Positions 19,746 through 29,749 of a DNA stretch of 64,000 bases are shown piece by piece. The notes beneath the pieces were generated by a model. The model did not search any database, was not told where the DNA came from, and was given only the letters and a program-made list of their open reading frames with translations. This DNA is from Martinezella tropici (GTDB lineage: Bacteria > Pseudomonadota > Alphaproteobacteria > Rhizobiales > Rhizobiaceae): the NCBI GenBank assembly GCA_000799755.1, contig JUHI01000001.1:868001-932000 (forward strand). Reading direction: 5' to 3'. The translations under genes were made by a program, and so were the position numbers. How positions within the stretch are numbered: position 1 is the stretch's first letter; each line of letters starts with the position of its first letter.

Positions 19746-20927
19746 TCAAACCGCTTCACCGGCCACATGGCCCGACGCCCATGCCCACTGGAAATTGTAG
19801 CCGCCGAGCCAGCCGGTCACATCGACGCACTCGCCGATGAAGAACAGGCCGGGAATGGCCTTGACCTCCATCGTCCGCGAATCGAGACAGGCCGTGTCGA
19901 TGCCGCCGAGCGTCACCTCCGCCGTGCGGTAGCCCTCCGAGCCTGACGGCTTGACCGGCCAGGACTGTACGGCGGCGGCGAGCTGCTGCAGGCGCTTGTC
20001 GGATTGATCGGCCATGTTGCCGGATATGCCGTCGCTCTCGACGATATGTTGCGCCAGTCGTTTCGGCAGGATTTCGGCAAGCGCAGTCTGCGCCGACTGC
20101 CGGCCATTGACCTGTTTGGCTTTCTTGAGCAGCGCCAGGATGTCGATATCCGGCTCGATCACGACGGTAATGTCCTCGCCCTCCCGCCAATAGGAGGAAA
20201 TCTGCAGGATAGCCGGACCGCTGAGGCCGCGATGGGTGAAAAGCAGTGCCTCGCGGAAGGACGTCTTGCCGTGACGGATTTCGGCAGGCGCGGCGATGCC
20301 CGAGAGCGGCGCCAGGCGCTGAAGCAATTGCGGATCGAGCGTCAGCGGCACGAGGCCCGGCCGGGTTTCGATGAGCGGCAATCCGAACTGCTCGGCGACG
20401 CGATAGGCAAAGCCGGTGGCGCCCATCTTGGGGATCGACTTGCCGCCGGTGGCGACGACGAGCGAGGACGCCTGGAAAACGCCTTCTGAGGTACTGACGC
20501 GATAGCCGTCTGCTGACTGCTCTACATTGCTTATATCAGTACGCAACCATAGTTCTGCGCCGGCAGCGCGCATCTCGTCGGTCAGCATGCGGATGATATC
20601 CTTGGCGCTGTCGTCGCAGAAGAGCTGGCCGAGCGTCTTCTCATGCCAGGCGATACCGTGGCGCCCGACCATGGCGATGAAATCCTGCGGGGTGAAGCGG
20701 GCCAGTGCCGATTTGGCGAAGTGCGGATTGGCCGACAGGAAGTTCTTCGGCCCGGCATGAATATTGGTGAAATTGCAGCGGCCTCCGCCGGAAATGCGGA
20801 TCTTCTCGCCCGGCGCGCGGGCATGGTCCAGCACGGCAACGGAGCGACCGCGCTGGCCTGCCCGGATGGCGCACATCATCCCGGCAGCGCCCGCACCAAG
20901 GACGATCACATCATATCTGCCAGCCAC
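19746..20927 (-). CDS. HI0933/BaiN-family flavoprotein
   Basis: This 393-residue FAD-binding protein has the dinucleotide fold V-L-G-A-G-A-A-G-M-M at residues 10-19, the family signature I-R-I-S-G-G-G-R-C-N-F-T near residues 43-54, and the closing block G-W-L-G-G-Y-N-F-Q-W-A near residue 375. The HI0933 family are FAD-dependent oxidoreductases; most members have no proven substrate, though the BaiN name comes from bile acid reduction. The start is a GTG at 20927 with AAGGG upstream. It is divergent from puuA, with 137 bases between starts, but a functional link is not shown. Confidence 0.88.
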   Translation of the reverse strand: MAGRYDVIVLGAGAAGMMCAIRAGQRGRSVAVLDHARAPGEKIRISGGGRCNFTNIHAGPKNFLSANPHFAKSALARFTPQDFIAMVGRHGIAWHEKTLGQLFCDDSAKDIIRMLTDEMRAAGAELWLRTDISNVEQSADGYRVSTSEGVFQASSLVVATGGKSIPKMGATGFAYRVAEQFGLPLIETRPGLVPLTLDPQLLQRLAPLSGIAAPAEIRHGKTSFREALLFTHRGLSGPAILQISSYWREGEDITVVIEPDIDILALLKKAKQVNGRQSAQTALAEILPKRLAQHIVESDGISGNMADQSDKRLQQLAAAVQSWPVKPSGSEGYRTAEVTLGGIDTACLDSRTMEVKAIPGLFFIGECVDVTGWLGGYNFQWAWASGHVAGEAV

Positions 20928-21064
20928 GCTTCAGCCCTTCATTCTTCGCCGCACGCTCTCGTCATTTTTCCATCATACGGCGAAAGTCCGAGCGGTTTTC
21001 CCCCTCGCCAATTGGCAAACTGCAGTTATGATGCAATCACCGATCAACCCAAATACGGTGTTTT

Positions 21065-22501
21065 ATGCCCGCGAGAAAGACCCCGCTGAAAGCTTCCATA
21101 CCCGTCTCGAAAGCACCGATGGTGCCTCCCGGTCTGAGATCGGCACGTGGCGTGGCAAACTGGAAGGAAGCGGCGCAGTGGCTGCGGGCGCGCGGGATCG
21201 AAGACATAGAATGCATCACGCCGGACCTTGCGGGCGTACCGCGCGGCAAGATGATGCCGACCTCGAAATTCACTTCCAATACGTCGTTGGCGCTGCCCTC
21301 GGCGATCTATCGTCATACGATCTCGGGTGAGTATCCTGAGGAGACCGAAAGCTTCCGCTACGAACCGCGCGACAACGACCTTAAGTTGGTGCCGGATCTC
21401 TCGACGCTGTCGGTCGTGCCTTGGGAGACCGACCCCACGGCGCAGGTGATCTGCGACATCGTCAACTCCGAAGGCCAGGAAGTTTCCTACACGCCGCGTA
21501 ACGTCCTGAAGCGCATCATGGGCCTTTACCGCGACCGCGGTTGGAAGCCGGTGGTGGCGCCCGAAATCGAATTCTACCTCGTCGCCAAGAACGACGATCC
21601 GGACTATCCGCTGCATCCGCCGAAGGGCCGCTCCGGCCGCTCCATTCTCGGCGGTCAGGGTTATTCGATCGCCGGCATCAACGAGTTCGACGAACTGATT
21701 GACGATATCTATCACTTCTCGGAAAAGCAGGGATTGGAGATCGATACGCTGATCCACGAAGAGGGGCCGGCGCAGCTCGAAATCAACCTGCGTCACGGCG
21801 ATCCGATCGAGCTGGCCGACCAGGTGTTCATGTTCAAGCGGACGATCCGCGAGGCGGCGCTGAAGCACGGCATCTATGCGACCTTCATGGCCAAGCCGAT
21901 GCAGAGCCAGCCGGGATCGGCGATGCATATCCACCAGTCTGTCGTCAACATCGAGACCGGAAAGAACGTCTTCACCAATCCGGACGGCAGCCCCTCGCCC
22001 GAATTCTTCTATTTCATCGGCGGCATGCAGCGCTTCGTGCCGAATGCGCTTGCCATGCTGGCGCCCTATGTGAACTCGTATCGCCGGCTGGCGCCGAACA
22101 TGTCCTGCCCGGTCAACAACGCCTGGGGCTACGACAACCGCACCACCGCCTTCCGCGTGCCTGTTTCCGATCCGCAGGCGCGGCGCGTCGAAAACCGGCT
22201 GCCGAGTTCCGATGCCAATCCCTATCTGGCGCTCGCCGCCTCGCTTGCGTCGGGCCTGCTCGGCATCATGAAGCAGGTGGAGCCGACAGCGCCGACCGAG
22301 GACTCGGCCAATGAAGGCTCCATCGATCTGCCGCGCGGCCTTCTCGAAGCCATTGCTCTCATGGAGGACGAGCCGGCCTTCGAAGAGGTCTTCGGCCAGG
22401 ATTTCATCGGCATTTATGCCGGCGTGAAGCGCGGTGAATTCGAGACCTTCATGCAGGTGATCAGCCCGTGGGAGCGGGAATTCCTTCTGCTCAACGTGTG
22501 A
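21065..22501 (+). CDS. puuA: Glutamine synthetase-family ligase, probable gamma-glutamylputrescine synthetase
   Basis: The 478-residue enzyme belongs to the glutamine synthetase fold. The ATP-binding block A-K-P-M-Q-S-Q-P-G-S-A-M-H is near residues 276-288, and the R-x-E-N-R-L-P-S-S-D-A-N-P-Y region near residue 380 closes the active site. It lacks the adenylylation loop and length of GlnA I. The next gene, 12 bases on, is a PuuB-type oxidase, and a putrescine importer lies 8 kb away, so ligation of glutamate to putrescine is the most likely reaction. Other gamma-glutamyl-amine ligases remain possible. The ribosome site before 21065 is weak. Confidence 0.82.
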   Translation: MPARKTPLKASIPVSKAPMVPPGLRSARGVANWKEAAQWLRARGIEDIECITPDLAGVPRGKMMPTSKFTSNTSLALPSAIYRHTISGEYPEETESFRYEPRDNDLKLVPDLSTLSVVPWETDPTAQVICDIVNSEGQEVSYTPRNVLKRIMGLYRDRGWKPVVAPEIEFYLVAKNDDPDYPLHPPKGRSGRSILGGQGYSIAGINEFDELIDDIYHFSEKQGLEIDTLIHEEGPAQLEINLRHGDPIELADQVFMFKRTIREAALKHGIYATFMAKPMQSQPGSAMHIHQSVVNIETGKNVFTNPDGSPSPEFFYFIGGMQRFVPNALAMLAPYVNSYRRLAPNMSCPVNNAWGYDNRTTAFRVPVSDPQARRVENRLPSSDANPYLALAASLASGLLGIMKQVEPTAPTEDSANEGSIDLPRGLLEAIALMEDEPAFEEVFGQDFIGIYAGVKRGEFETFMQVISPWEREFLLLNV

Positions 22502-22513
22502 AGGGAGGCGCCC

Positions 22514-23812
22514 ATGACGCTGCAGGAAACATGGCAGAGCCCGATCGCCCCGGGCCTTTCCTTCTATCAGGCGACCGTCGGCCCGCGCGCGAGCTATCCG
22601 AAGCTCGACGGCTCGCGCCGGGCTGACGTCGCCATCATCGGCGGCGGCTATACCGGCCTCCAGGCCGCCTACAACCTCGCGGAGGGTGGCGCGCAGGTGG
22701 TGCTGATCGATGCCAATCGCTTCGGTGACGGCGCCTCCGGCCGTAATGGCGGACAGCTCGGCACCGGGCAGCGCTCTTGGCCGGAAGAGATTGAAGAGAA
22801 GATCGGCTACGAGCGCTCGAAAGCCCTCTTCGACATTGCCGAGGACGCCAAGCGTCATCTGCTCGTTTTCTCCTCGGAGCATGGCATCGACATCGACTTC
22901 CTGCCCGGCCAGATGAATGTCACGCACAAGCGCAGCTACAAGCGCGACTACATGGACAATGCGGAGATCGCGGCGACGCGCTATGGCTATCCGCATATGC
23001 AATTCATGGATCAGGCCGAAACCCAGGAGCGGCTGGGTTCGCAATTCTATCTCTACGGCGTCCGGGATATGGGCACGGGCCATATCCATCCGCTGAAGCT
23101 GCTCATCGGCCTTGCCCGCGTTGCGGCAGAAGCCGGTGCTTCCCTCTTTGAAATGACGAAGGCCAAGGGCTTCCGGCAAGCGGGCGGCAAGACGATCATC
23201 GAAACGGATGGTGGCGAGATTACCGCCAACCGGATCCTGATCGCCTGCAACGGCTACATCGGCAATCTGGAACCGGTGACGGCAAGCCACGTCATGCCGA
23301 TCCGCTCCTTCATCGGCGCCACCGAACCGCTCGACAGGTTTCCGAGCGTGCTGCCCGGCAACGAGGCGGTGGCCGATTCGCGTTTCGTCGTGCGCTATTT
23401 CCGCAAATCGAAGGATGGGCGGCTGCTGTTCGGCGGGCGTGAGGCCTATACGGCAGACAATCCGCGCGACATAACGCAGCACATCCGCCGGCAGATCACC
23501 GAGATCTATCCGGCTCTCGGCGATATCAAGATCGATTACGCCTGGGGCGGCTCGGTTGGTATCACCATGCCCCGGCAGCCTTTCGTGCGCGAGGTCATGC
23601 CTGGTGTCACCTCCATCGGCGGCTATTCCGGCCACGGGGTGATGCTGTCAAATTATTGCGGTAAACTCTATGCGAAAACGGTTCTCGGGAATGCGGACGA
23701 GCTTCACCTCTTCAAGGAGTTGAACATACCGCCCTTCCCCGGCGGTGCGCGCATGCGGGCGCCTCTGCTGTTCCTGGCGCTCTCGTGGTTTGCGTTGCGC
23801 GACAGGTTTTAG
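22514..23812 (+). CDS. puuB: FAD-dependent oxidase, probable gamma-glutamylputrescine oxidase
   Basis: This 432-residue DAO-type flavoprotein has the FAD fold I-I-G-G-G-Y-T-G-L-Q near residues 41-50, the G-A-S-G-R-N-G-G-Q-L block near residues 75-84, and the C-terminal G-G-Y-S-G-H-G-V block near residue 375. The ending F-P-G-G-x-R-x-R-x-P followed by an aromatic L-R-D-R tail is like PuuB/OrdL. It would oxidise gamma-glutamyl-putrescine to the aldehyde, releasing ammonia and H2O2. GGGAGG precedes the ATG and the gene follows puuA by 12 bases. PuuC and PuuD are not next to it. Confidence 0.85.
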   Translation: MTLQETWQSPIAPGLSFYQATVGPRASYPKLDGSRRADVAIIGGGYTGLQAAYNLAEGGAQVVLIDANRFGDGASGRNGGQLGTGQRSWPEEIEEKIGYERSKALFDIAEDAKRHLLVFSSEHGIDIDFLPGQMNVTHKRSYKRDYMDNAEIAATRYGYPHMQFMDQAETQERLGSQFYLYGVRDMGTGHIHPLKLLIGLARVAAEAGASLFEMTKAKGFRQAGGKTIIETDGGEITANRILIACNGYIGNLEPVTASHVMPIRSFIGATEPLDRFPSVLPGNEAVADSRFVVRYFRKSKDGRLLFGGREAYTADNPRDITQHIRRQITEIYPALGDIKIDYAWGGSVGITMPRQPFVREVMPGVTSIGGYSGHGVMLSNYCGKLYAKTVLGNADELHLFKELNIPPFPGGARMRAPLLFLALSWFALRDRF

Positions 23813-23944
23813 AAACCGGAAGATGATTTCTTCCGCCGGCAATCCGCTCTAAAAAGCCGAGTCTGAATTTTGCGATGCACACTGGCCTTTTTAAATCGAT
23901 TAGATTAAAAGGGGCCTCAACCAAGACCGATTGAGAGATAGCTC

Positions 23945-25420
23945 ATGAGCAGCCAAATCATTCCCGTTGAACCATTTGATTATGTCGTTTTCGGCGGCAG
24001 CGGCGACCTTGCCGAGCGCAAGCTCCTGCCCGCTCTTTACCATCGTCAGGTCGAAGGCCAGTTTTCCGAGCCGACGCGCGTCATCGGCGCTTCGCGCAGC
24101 GCGCTTTCCAACGAAGAATATCGCAAGTTCGCCGACGCCGCCCTCAAGGAACACCTGAAGAAGGGCGAATATGACGAAGCCGAAGTCAAGAAGTTCCTGG
24201 CTCGCTTGTTCTACGTGCCGGTCGATGCGCGCAGCGATGCCGGCTGGGATCAGCTGAAGAAGCTTCTGGACGAAGGCAAGGAGCGCGTGCGCGCCTTCTA
24301 TCTCGCGGTTGCTCCGGGCATCTTCGGCGACATCTCGCAGAAGATCCACGAACACAAGCTCATCACCAAGCAGACCCGCATCGTCGTCGAAAAGCCGATC
24401 GGCCGCGACCTCGCCTCGGCGCTGCAGCTGAACGACACGATCGGCAAGGTCTTCAAGGAAGAGCAGATCTTCCGCATCGACCACTATCTCGGCAAGGAAA
24501 CCGTGCAGAACCTGATGGCGCTGCGCTTTGCCAACGCGCTCTACGAGCCGCTGTGGAACGCCAACCATATCGACCACGTGCAGATCACGGTCGCTGAATC
24601 GGTCGGCCTCGAAGGCCGCGCCGGTTACTACGATACTGCCGGCGCGCTGCGCGACATGGTGCAGAACCATATCCTGCAGCTGCTTTGCCTGACCGCGATG
24701 GAAATCCCATCCTCGATGGATTCCGAAGCCGTTCGCGACGAGAAGCTGAAGGTCCTGCGCGCGCTGAAGCCGATCGACGCTTCCAACGTCGAGCAGGCAA
24801 CCGTTCGCGGCCAGTACCGCGCCGGTGCTTCGGCGGGCGGCCCGGTCAAGGGCTATCTCGATGAGCTGGAAGGCGGCGTTTCCAACACCGAGACCTTCGT
24901 CGCCATCAAGGCCGAGATCGGCAACTGGCGCTGGGCCGGCGTTCCCTTCTACATCCGTACCGGCAAGCGTCTTGCCGGCCGCGTGTCGGAGATCGTCATC
25001 ACCTTCAAGCCGATCCCGCACAACATCTTCGATCAGGCTGCCGGCCGCATCGTCGCCAACCAGCTCATCATCCGCCTGCAGCCAGACGAAGGCGTCAAGC
25101 AGTCGCTGATGATCAAGGACCCCGGTCCGGGCGGCATGCGCCTGCGCAACGTCTCGCTCGACATGAGCTTCGCGTCGGCCTTCAACGTCCGCAATCCGGA
25201 CGCTTACGAGCGTCTGCTGATGGACGTTATCCGCTCTAACCAGACGCTGTTCATGCGCCGCGACGAAGTGGAAGCCGCATGGGAATGGGTAGATCCGATC
25301 CTCAAGGGTTGGGAAGCAACCGGGCAGCAGGTGCAGGGCTATACTGCCGGCACATGGGGTCCGAGCCAGGCTATCGCGCTCATCGAACGTGACGGCCGCA
25401 CCTGGCACGACGACATCTAA
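23945..25420 (+). CDS. zwf: Glucose-6-phosphate 1-dehydrogenase
   Basis: This 491-residue enzyme oxidises glucose 6-phosphate to 6-phosphogluconolactone with NADP. The dinucleotide motif G-G-S-G-D-L-A-E-R-K is at residues 17-26 and the active-site signature R-I-D-H-Y-L-G-K-E-T is near residues 178-187. Length is normal. GAGAGATAG precedes the ATG. It is the first gene of zwf-pgl-edd; the 14-base gap to pgl indicates one transcript. The 132 bases before it hold an AT-rich stretch (about 23888-23910) that is the likely promoter area. Confidence 0.97.
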   Translation: MSSQIIPVEPFDYVVFGGSGDLAERKLLPALYHRQVEGQFSEPTRVIGASRSALSNEEYRKFADAALKEHLKKGEYDEAEVKKFLARLFYVPVDARSDAGWDQLKKLLDEGKERVRAFYLAVAPGIFGDISQKIHEHKLITKQTRIVVEKPIGRDLASALQLNDTIGKVFKEEQIFRIDHYLGKETVQNLMALRFANALYEPLWNANHIDHVQITVAESVGLEGRAGYYDTAGALRDMVQNHILQLLCLTAMEIPSSMDSEAVRDEKLKVLRALKPIDASNVEQATVRGQYRAGASAGGPVKGYLDELEGGVSNTETFVAIKAEIGNWRWAGVPFYIRTGKRLAGRVSEIVITFKPIPHNIFDQAAGRIVANQLIIRLQPDEGVKQSLMIKDPGPGGMRLRNVSLDMSFASAFNVRNPDAYERLLMDVIRSNQTLFMRRDEVEAAWEWVDPILKGWEATGQQVQGYTAGTWGPSQAIALIERDGRTWHDDI

Positions 25421-25434
25421 TCAGGACAACGACG

Positions 25435-26133
25435 ATGACAGCCAACATGCATGCTTTTGCCAATGGTGCCGAACTCGCGGGCAAGCTCGCGGACAAGGTG
25501 GCCGAGACCCTCTCGGCCGCTGTCGCCGCGCGCGGCTCCGCAAGCATCGCGGTCTCCGGCGGCTCGACGCCGAAGGCTTTCTTCCAGGCGCTGTCATCGC
25601 GCTCGATCGACTGGGGCAAGGTAACGATCACCCTCGTCGACGAACGGTTCGTGCCGGCGGACAATCCGCGCTCGAACCACCTGCTCGTTCAGGAAAACCT
25701 GCTGAAGGACAAGGCGGCTGCCGCCAACTTCCTTCCGCTCTATCAGGCTGCTGCCACCGTCGAGGAGGCAGCAGTCATCGCCACGGAAGAGACCAAGGCT
25801 GTCGGCCATCCCTTCGACGTCGTCATCCTCGGCATGGGCAATGATGGCCACACAGCTTCCTTCTTTCCGGGCGGCAGCAACCTCAAGACCGCACTCGATC
25901 CGAATACCCCGCGCGGCATCATCACGATGGAAGCCGACGGTGCCGGTGAGCCGCGGCTGACATTCACCTTCTCCAGTCTTCAGGATGCCCGATTGCTGGT
26001 GCTCCATATCGAGGGAGAAGCGAAGAAGGACGTTTTGGCCAAGGCCGAAGCGTCGGGTGAAGAAACCGAGATGCCGATCCGCGCCATGCTGCGCCGGGCG
26101 GCTTCCCCGGTCGAAATTTATTGGGCTCCGTGA
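25435..26133 (+). CDS. pgl: 6-phosphogluconolactonase
   Basis: This 232-residue cytoplasmic enzyme hydrolyses 6-phosphogluconolactone to 6-phosphogluconate. The sugar-phosphate isomerase-type loop V-S-G-G-S-T-P-K is near residues 41-48, the D-E-R-F-V-P strand near residues 69-74, and the family signature G-M-G-N-D-G-H-T-A-S-F-F-P near residues 133-145. It is the DevB-type form, standard for proteobacteria. AGGAC lies before the start, and zwf ends 14 bases upstream. It is cotranscribed with zwf and probably with edd. Confidence 0.96.
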   Translation: MTANMHAFANGAELAGKLADKVAETLSAAVAARGSASIAVSGGSTPKAFFQALSSRSIDWGKVTITLVDERFVPADNPRSNHLLVQENLLKDKAAAANFLPLYQAAATVEEAAVIATEETKAVGHPFDVVILGMGNDGHTASFFPGGSNLKTALDPNTPRGIITMEADGAGEPRLTFTFSSLQDARLLVLHIEGEAKKDVLAKAEASGEETEMPIRAMLRRAASPVEIYWAP

Positions 26134-26299
26134 CACGGCCTTAGGCCCGTCATCGAACCTTGAATGACACAGCAACCTATGCTGCGCCATGTGCCCTTGC
26201 GGGCGCAGCGGCAAAGCATTGACTTTTGGACCCCGCGCCACGCCCTCTACCGAAACAGATCTTCGGGCATTGCGCAAAACAGACGGAGGCAGATCGACC

Positions 26300-28123
26300 A
26301 TGGCCGCTGACGCCCGCATTTCCAGGATCACCGCACGCATCGTCGAGCGCTCGAAGCCGACGCGCGAACGCTATCTGGACCGCCTGCGCAATGCAGCAAC
26401 CAAAGGCGCGCAACGCTCCGTGCTCGGCTGCGCCAATCTTGCACATGGCTTTGCCATCTGTTCCCCCTCCGAGAAGGATGCACTGGCGGGAGACCAGGTG
26501 CCCAATCTCGGGATCATCACCTCCTATAACGACATGCTTTCGGCGCATCAGCCCTTCGAGACCTATCCCGCGATCATCCGCCAGGCGGCCGCCGAAGCGG
26601 GTGGGATCGCGCAGGTTGCCGGCGGCGTGCCGGCCATGTGCGATGGCGTCACGCAGGGGCAGCCGGGCATGGAGCTCTCGCTCTTCTCGCGCGACCTGAT
26701 CGCCATGTCGGCGGCCGTCGGTCTGTCGCACAACATGTTCGATGCGGCCGTCTTCCTCGGCGTCTGCGATAAGATCGTCCCCGGCCTCGTCATCGCCGCC
26801 CTCTCCTTTGGCCATCTGCCCGCCGTCTTCATTCCGGCCGGACCGATGACCTCGGGCCTGCCGAACGACGAGAAGTCGCGCGTGCGGCAGCTCTATGCCG
26901 AAGGCAAGGTCGGCCGCTCCGAACTGCTCGAAGCGGAATCGAAGTCCTATCACGGCCCCGGCACCTGCACCTTCTACGGCACGGCCAATTCGAACCAGAT
27001 GCTGATGGAGATCATGGGCTTCCACATGCCGGGTGCCTCCTTCGTCAATCCCGGCACGCCGCTGCGCGAAGCGCTGACCCGCGAGGCGACCAAGCGTGCG
27101 CTTGCGATCACCGCCATGGGCAACGAGTTCACGCCCGCCGGCGAGATGATCGACGAGCGCTCGATCGTCAACGGCGTCGTCGGCCTGCACGCCACCGGCG
27201 GCTCGACCAACCACACGATGCACATCGTCGCCATGGCGCGCGCGGCCGGCATCGTGCTCACCTGGCAGGATATTTCCGAGCTGTCCGACATCATCCCGCT
27301 GCTTGCTCGCGTCTATCCGAACGGGCTCGCCGATGTGAACCATTTCCATGCTGCCGGCGGCATGGGCTTCCTCATCAAGGAACTGTTGAAGAAGGGGCTG
27401 CTGCACGACGACGTGCGCACCGTCTACGGCCAGGGCCTCAGCGGCTACTCCATCGACGTCAAGCTTGGCGCCGATGGCAATGTCGTGCGTGAGCCTGCCC
27501 CGGACAAGAGCCATGACCCGAAGGTGCTGGCCAGCATCGAGACCCCCTTCCAGGGCAGTGGCGGCCTGAAGATGCTCCGCGGCAATATCGGCAAGGCTGT
27601 TATCAAGATCTCCGCCGTTAAGCCTGAGCGCCATATCGTCGAAGCGCCGGCCGTGATCTTCCACGACCAGCTGGAAATGCAGCAGGCTTTCAAGGACGGC
27701 AAGCTGAACCGCGATTTCGTTGCCGTCGTCCGCTTCCAGGGACCGAAGGCCAACGGCATGCCGGAGCTGCACAAGCTGACGCCGGCGCTCGGCGTGTTGC
27801 AGGATCGCGGCTTCCGCGTGGCACTTCTGACCGATGGGCGCATGTCGGGCGCGTCGGGCAAGGTTCCGGCCGCCATCCATGTGACGCCGGAAGCCGTCGA
27901 CGGCGGCCCGATCGCCCGCATCCAGGAAGGCGACATCATTCGCATCGACGCCATCGCCGGCACGCTGGAAGTGCTTGTTGATGCCGCCGACATGGCCGAG
28001 CGCGAGCCCGTGGTCGTCGATCTCTCCGAGAACGAGTTCGGCATGGGCCGCGAGCTCTTCGCGCCCTTCCGCCATGCCGCAGGGCCGGCGGATCAGGGTG
28101 CGAGCGTGCTGTTCCGCCACTAA
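26300..28123 (+). CDS. edd: 6-phosphogluconate dehydratase
   Basis: This 607-residue iron-sulfur enzyme makes 2-keto-3-deoxy-6-phosphogluconate, the committed Entner-Doudoroff step. The first ILVD/EDD signature is [11 protein letters not shown] near residue 115 and the second is [12 protein letters not shown] near residue 512; cysteines at the expected cluster positions are present. I chose the ATG at 26300, preceded by GGAGG, over an upstream in-frame start at 26189. The gap of 166 bases after pgl is long, so a second promoter is possible. The aldolase gene eda is not in the window. Confidence 0.96.
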   Translation: MAADARISRITARIVERSKPTRERYLDRLRNAATKGAQRSVLGCANLAHGFAICSPSEKDALAGDQVPNLGIITSYNDMLSAHQPFETYPAIIRQAAAEAGGIAQVAGGVPAMCDGVTQGQPGMELSLFSRDLIAMSAAVGLSHNMFDAAVFLGVCDKIVPGLVIAALSFGHLPAVFIPAGPMTSGLPNDEKSRVRQLYAEGKVGRSELLEAESKSYHGPGTCTFYGTANSNQMLMEIMGFHMPGASFVNPGTPLREALTREATKRALAITAMGNEFTPAGEMIDERSIVNGVVGLHATGGSTNHTMHIVAMARAAGIVLTWQDISELSDIIPLLARVYPNGLADVNHFHAAGGMGFLIKELLKKGLLHDDVRTVYGQGLSGYSIDVKLGADGNVVREPAPDKSHDPKVLASIETPFQGSGGLKMLRGNIGKAVIKISAVKPERHIVEAPAVIFHDQLEMQQAFKDGKLNRDFVAVVRFQGPKANGMPELHKLTPALGVLQDRGFRVALLTDGRMSGASGKVPAAIHVTPEAVDGGPIARIQEGDIIRIDAIAGTLEVLVDAADMAEREPVVVDLSENEFGMGRELFAPFRHAAGPADQGASVLFRH

Positions 28124-28202
28124 GGTTGTTGCGTCACAGGACTGACAACGGAATTGACTAATCCCTTGGGCATAGCATGCAATTCCCGGGGGATTAAAAT
28201 TC

Positions 28203-29573
28203 ATGTTCAAGTCATTGCTCGGACGCCGTCAGGCTTTGAAACTTCTCGCCGGCACGGCCGTCCTGCCGGCTCTGCTTTCGGCTACGCCCGTTGCTGCCGC
28301 GCAAAAGCCTCTTCGCGCCTTTATCCTGTCGGATCTGCATTCGGCTTACGAGCGCATGGGGCAGTTGCTGGCGACGATCGAAAGCCAGATCGCGGCCAAG
28401 GACGGCCCGTATCTGATTCTGTTGAACGGTGACTTGTTCGAGTCAGGCAATGTCGTGGCCACGCGGTCGGGCGGCGAGATCGACTGGGCCTTTCTTGCAG
28501 CGCTCGCCAAGCTGGCGCCGACTGTCGTCAATATCGGTAATCATGAGCCCGATCTCGACAATGATCTCGCCAATTTCGTCACGCGAGCCCGCGGGCTTGG
28601 CGTCACCGTGCTCAGCAACATCGTCGACAAGCGCGCCGGCGCGCCCTACACGCAGGCCTCCGCCCATCTGACGCTCAACGGCCAGTCGATCACCATCGCC
28701 GGCTTTGCGACGGATGCGGTCAAGACCTACCCCAAGGCGACGCGCGACATGCTCGACATTCCGCAGCCGGTGGAATGGGCCAAGAAGAACCTGCCGGGCA
28801 TTCTCGGCAAGGACAGCATCAACATCGTGCTCAGCCATGCCGGTGTGGTTGCGGATCGCGATATCCTGCCGATCCTCCCCGACGGCACGCTCATCGTCGG
28901 CGGGCACGATCATCTGAACCTCACTCATGAACAGGGCGCCACGCGCTACGTTCACACAGGTTCCTGGTCGACGGCGATTACGGTTGCGACCCTTGCCGCG
29001 CCCGGCACGGCAGCGATGCTTCAGCGCATCGAGATCGATTCGACCGGCGCTCCTTCTGCCGCGCTGAAGGATCTCATTCCGGCCGTCCTTGCCCGCCATC
29101 TGACGGATGAGGATCGCGCCATCGTCGGCAAGAACGGCAAGACGATGCCGGTGGATGAAGTCGGGCGCTTCGTGGCCGATTTGATGGCCAGGAAGGTGAA
29201 AGCGGATGTCGGCTTCGTCGGCCACACCTCGTTCGGCGCGGGCCTGCCTCAAGGCGAAGTCAGCCGCTATAGCTTCAATTCCTCAGTGCGGTTCGACGGC
29301 AAGCTTATGCGAACGGAAGTCGACGCCGCTGTACTTGCGGCCATTCTTGCCCGCTGTAATCAGGAAGGCGACATACCGCTTGCGGCGCGCACCGGCGACT
29401 ATCTCCATGCCGCACCCGTCGATCAGCCCAAGAAGGAGCGCTATACGCTCGTCTGCAACGATTGGTCGGCCATCAATCAGAAGAGCTATTTCGGCCGCGA
29501 GGATCTGGTGTTCTCGGAAGTGGCCGATGCAAAGCTGAAGCAGGTGGTTCTCGACACGTTAGCTGCTGGATAG
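28203..29573 (+). CDS. Exported metallophosphoesterase, 5'-nucleotidase type
   Basis: The 456-residue protein begins with a twin-arginine-like signal (R-R-Q-A-L-K-L-L-A-G) and a hydrophobic core, so export of a folded protein is likely. The metal-binding blocks are in order: S-D-L-H-S near residue 42, N-G-D-L-F near residue 78, G-N-H-E-P near residue 113, S-H-A-G near residue 216 and G-G-H-D-H near residue 236. The C-terminal 200 residues resemble the 5'-nucleotidase C domain of UshA-like enzymes. It probably removes phosphate from nucleotides or other phosphoesters in the periplasm. GGGGGATTA is upstream of the ATG; a link to edd, 79 bases before, is not evident. Confidence 0.85.
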   Translation: MFKSLLGRRQALKLLAGTAVLPALLSATPVAAAQKPLRAFILSDLHSAYERMGQLLATIESQIAAKDGPYLILLNGDLFESGNVVATRSGGEIDWAFLAALAKLAPTVVNIGNHEPDLDNDLANFVTRARGLGVTVLSNIVDKRAGAPYTQASAHLTLNGQSITIAGFATDAVKTYPKATRDMLDIPQPVEWAKKNLPGILGKDSINIVLSHAGVVADRDILPILPDGTLIVGGHDHLNLTHEQGATRYVHTGSWSTAITVATLAAPGTAAMLQRIEIDSTGAPSAALKDLIPAVLARHLTDEDRAIVGKNGKTMPVDEVGRFVADLMARKVKADVGFVGHTSFGAGLPQGEVSRYSFNSSVRFDGKLMRTEVDAAVLAAILARCNQEGDIPLAARTGDYLHAAPVDQPKKERYTLVCNDWSAINQKSYFGREDLVFSEVADAKLKQVVLDTLAAG

Positions 29574-29749
29574 CCCCTGCTCGCAAGTGTTTCTCATCAA
29601 CCCTGAGCGCGATTCCGCTGTGAATGGAGCCATTGAAACACTCCCTCACGGCGGAAGTTGCCAGTCTGCCACTAGTGGAAAATTTGCCGCGAAACCTCGA
29701 CTCTCAGTTGAGATTCTGTTTCACTCCAGGCGGGAAATTGGGGACCATC

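Noticed and set aside
21044-23635. 863-codon open frame on the minus strand
   Set aside because: It lies wholly opposite puuA and puuB, which have clear motifs and ribosome sites. Long antisense frames are common in GC-rich genomes, and its product has no fold-like hydrophobic pattern.
23816-23835. Small hairpin after puuB (CGGAAGA/TCTTCCG)
   Set aside because: A seven-base stem without a T-tract; too weak to call a terminator.
26177-28210. 677-codon open frame on the minus strand
   Set aside because: Antisense to edd, which has both family signatures; the product is His/Arg/Asp-rich and domain-free.
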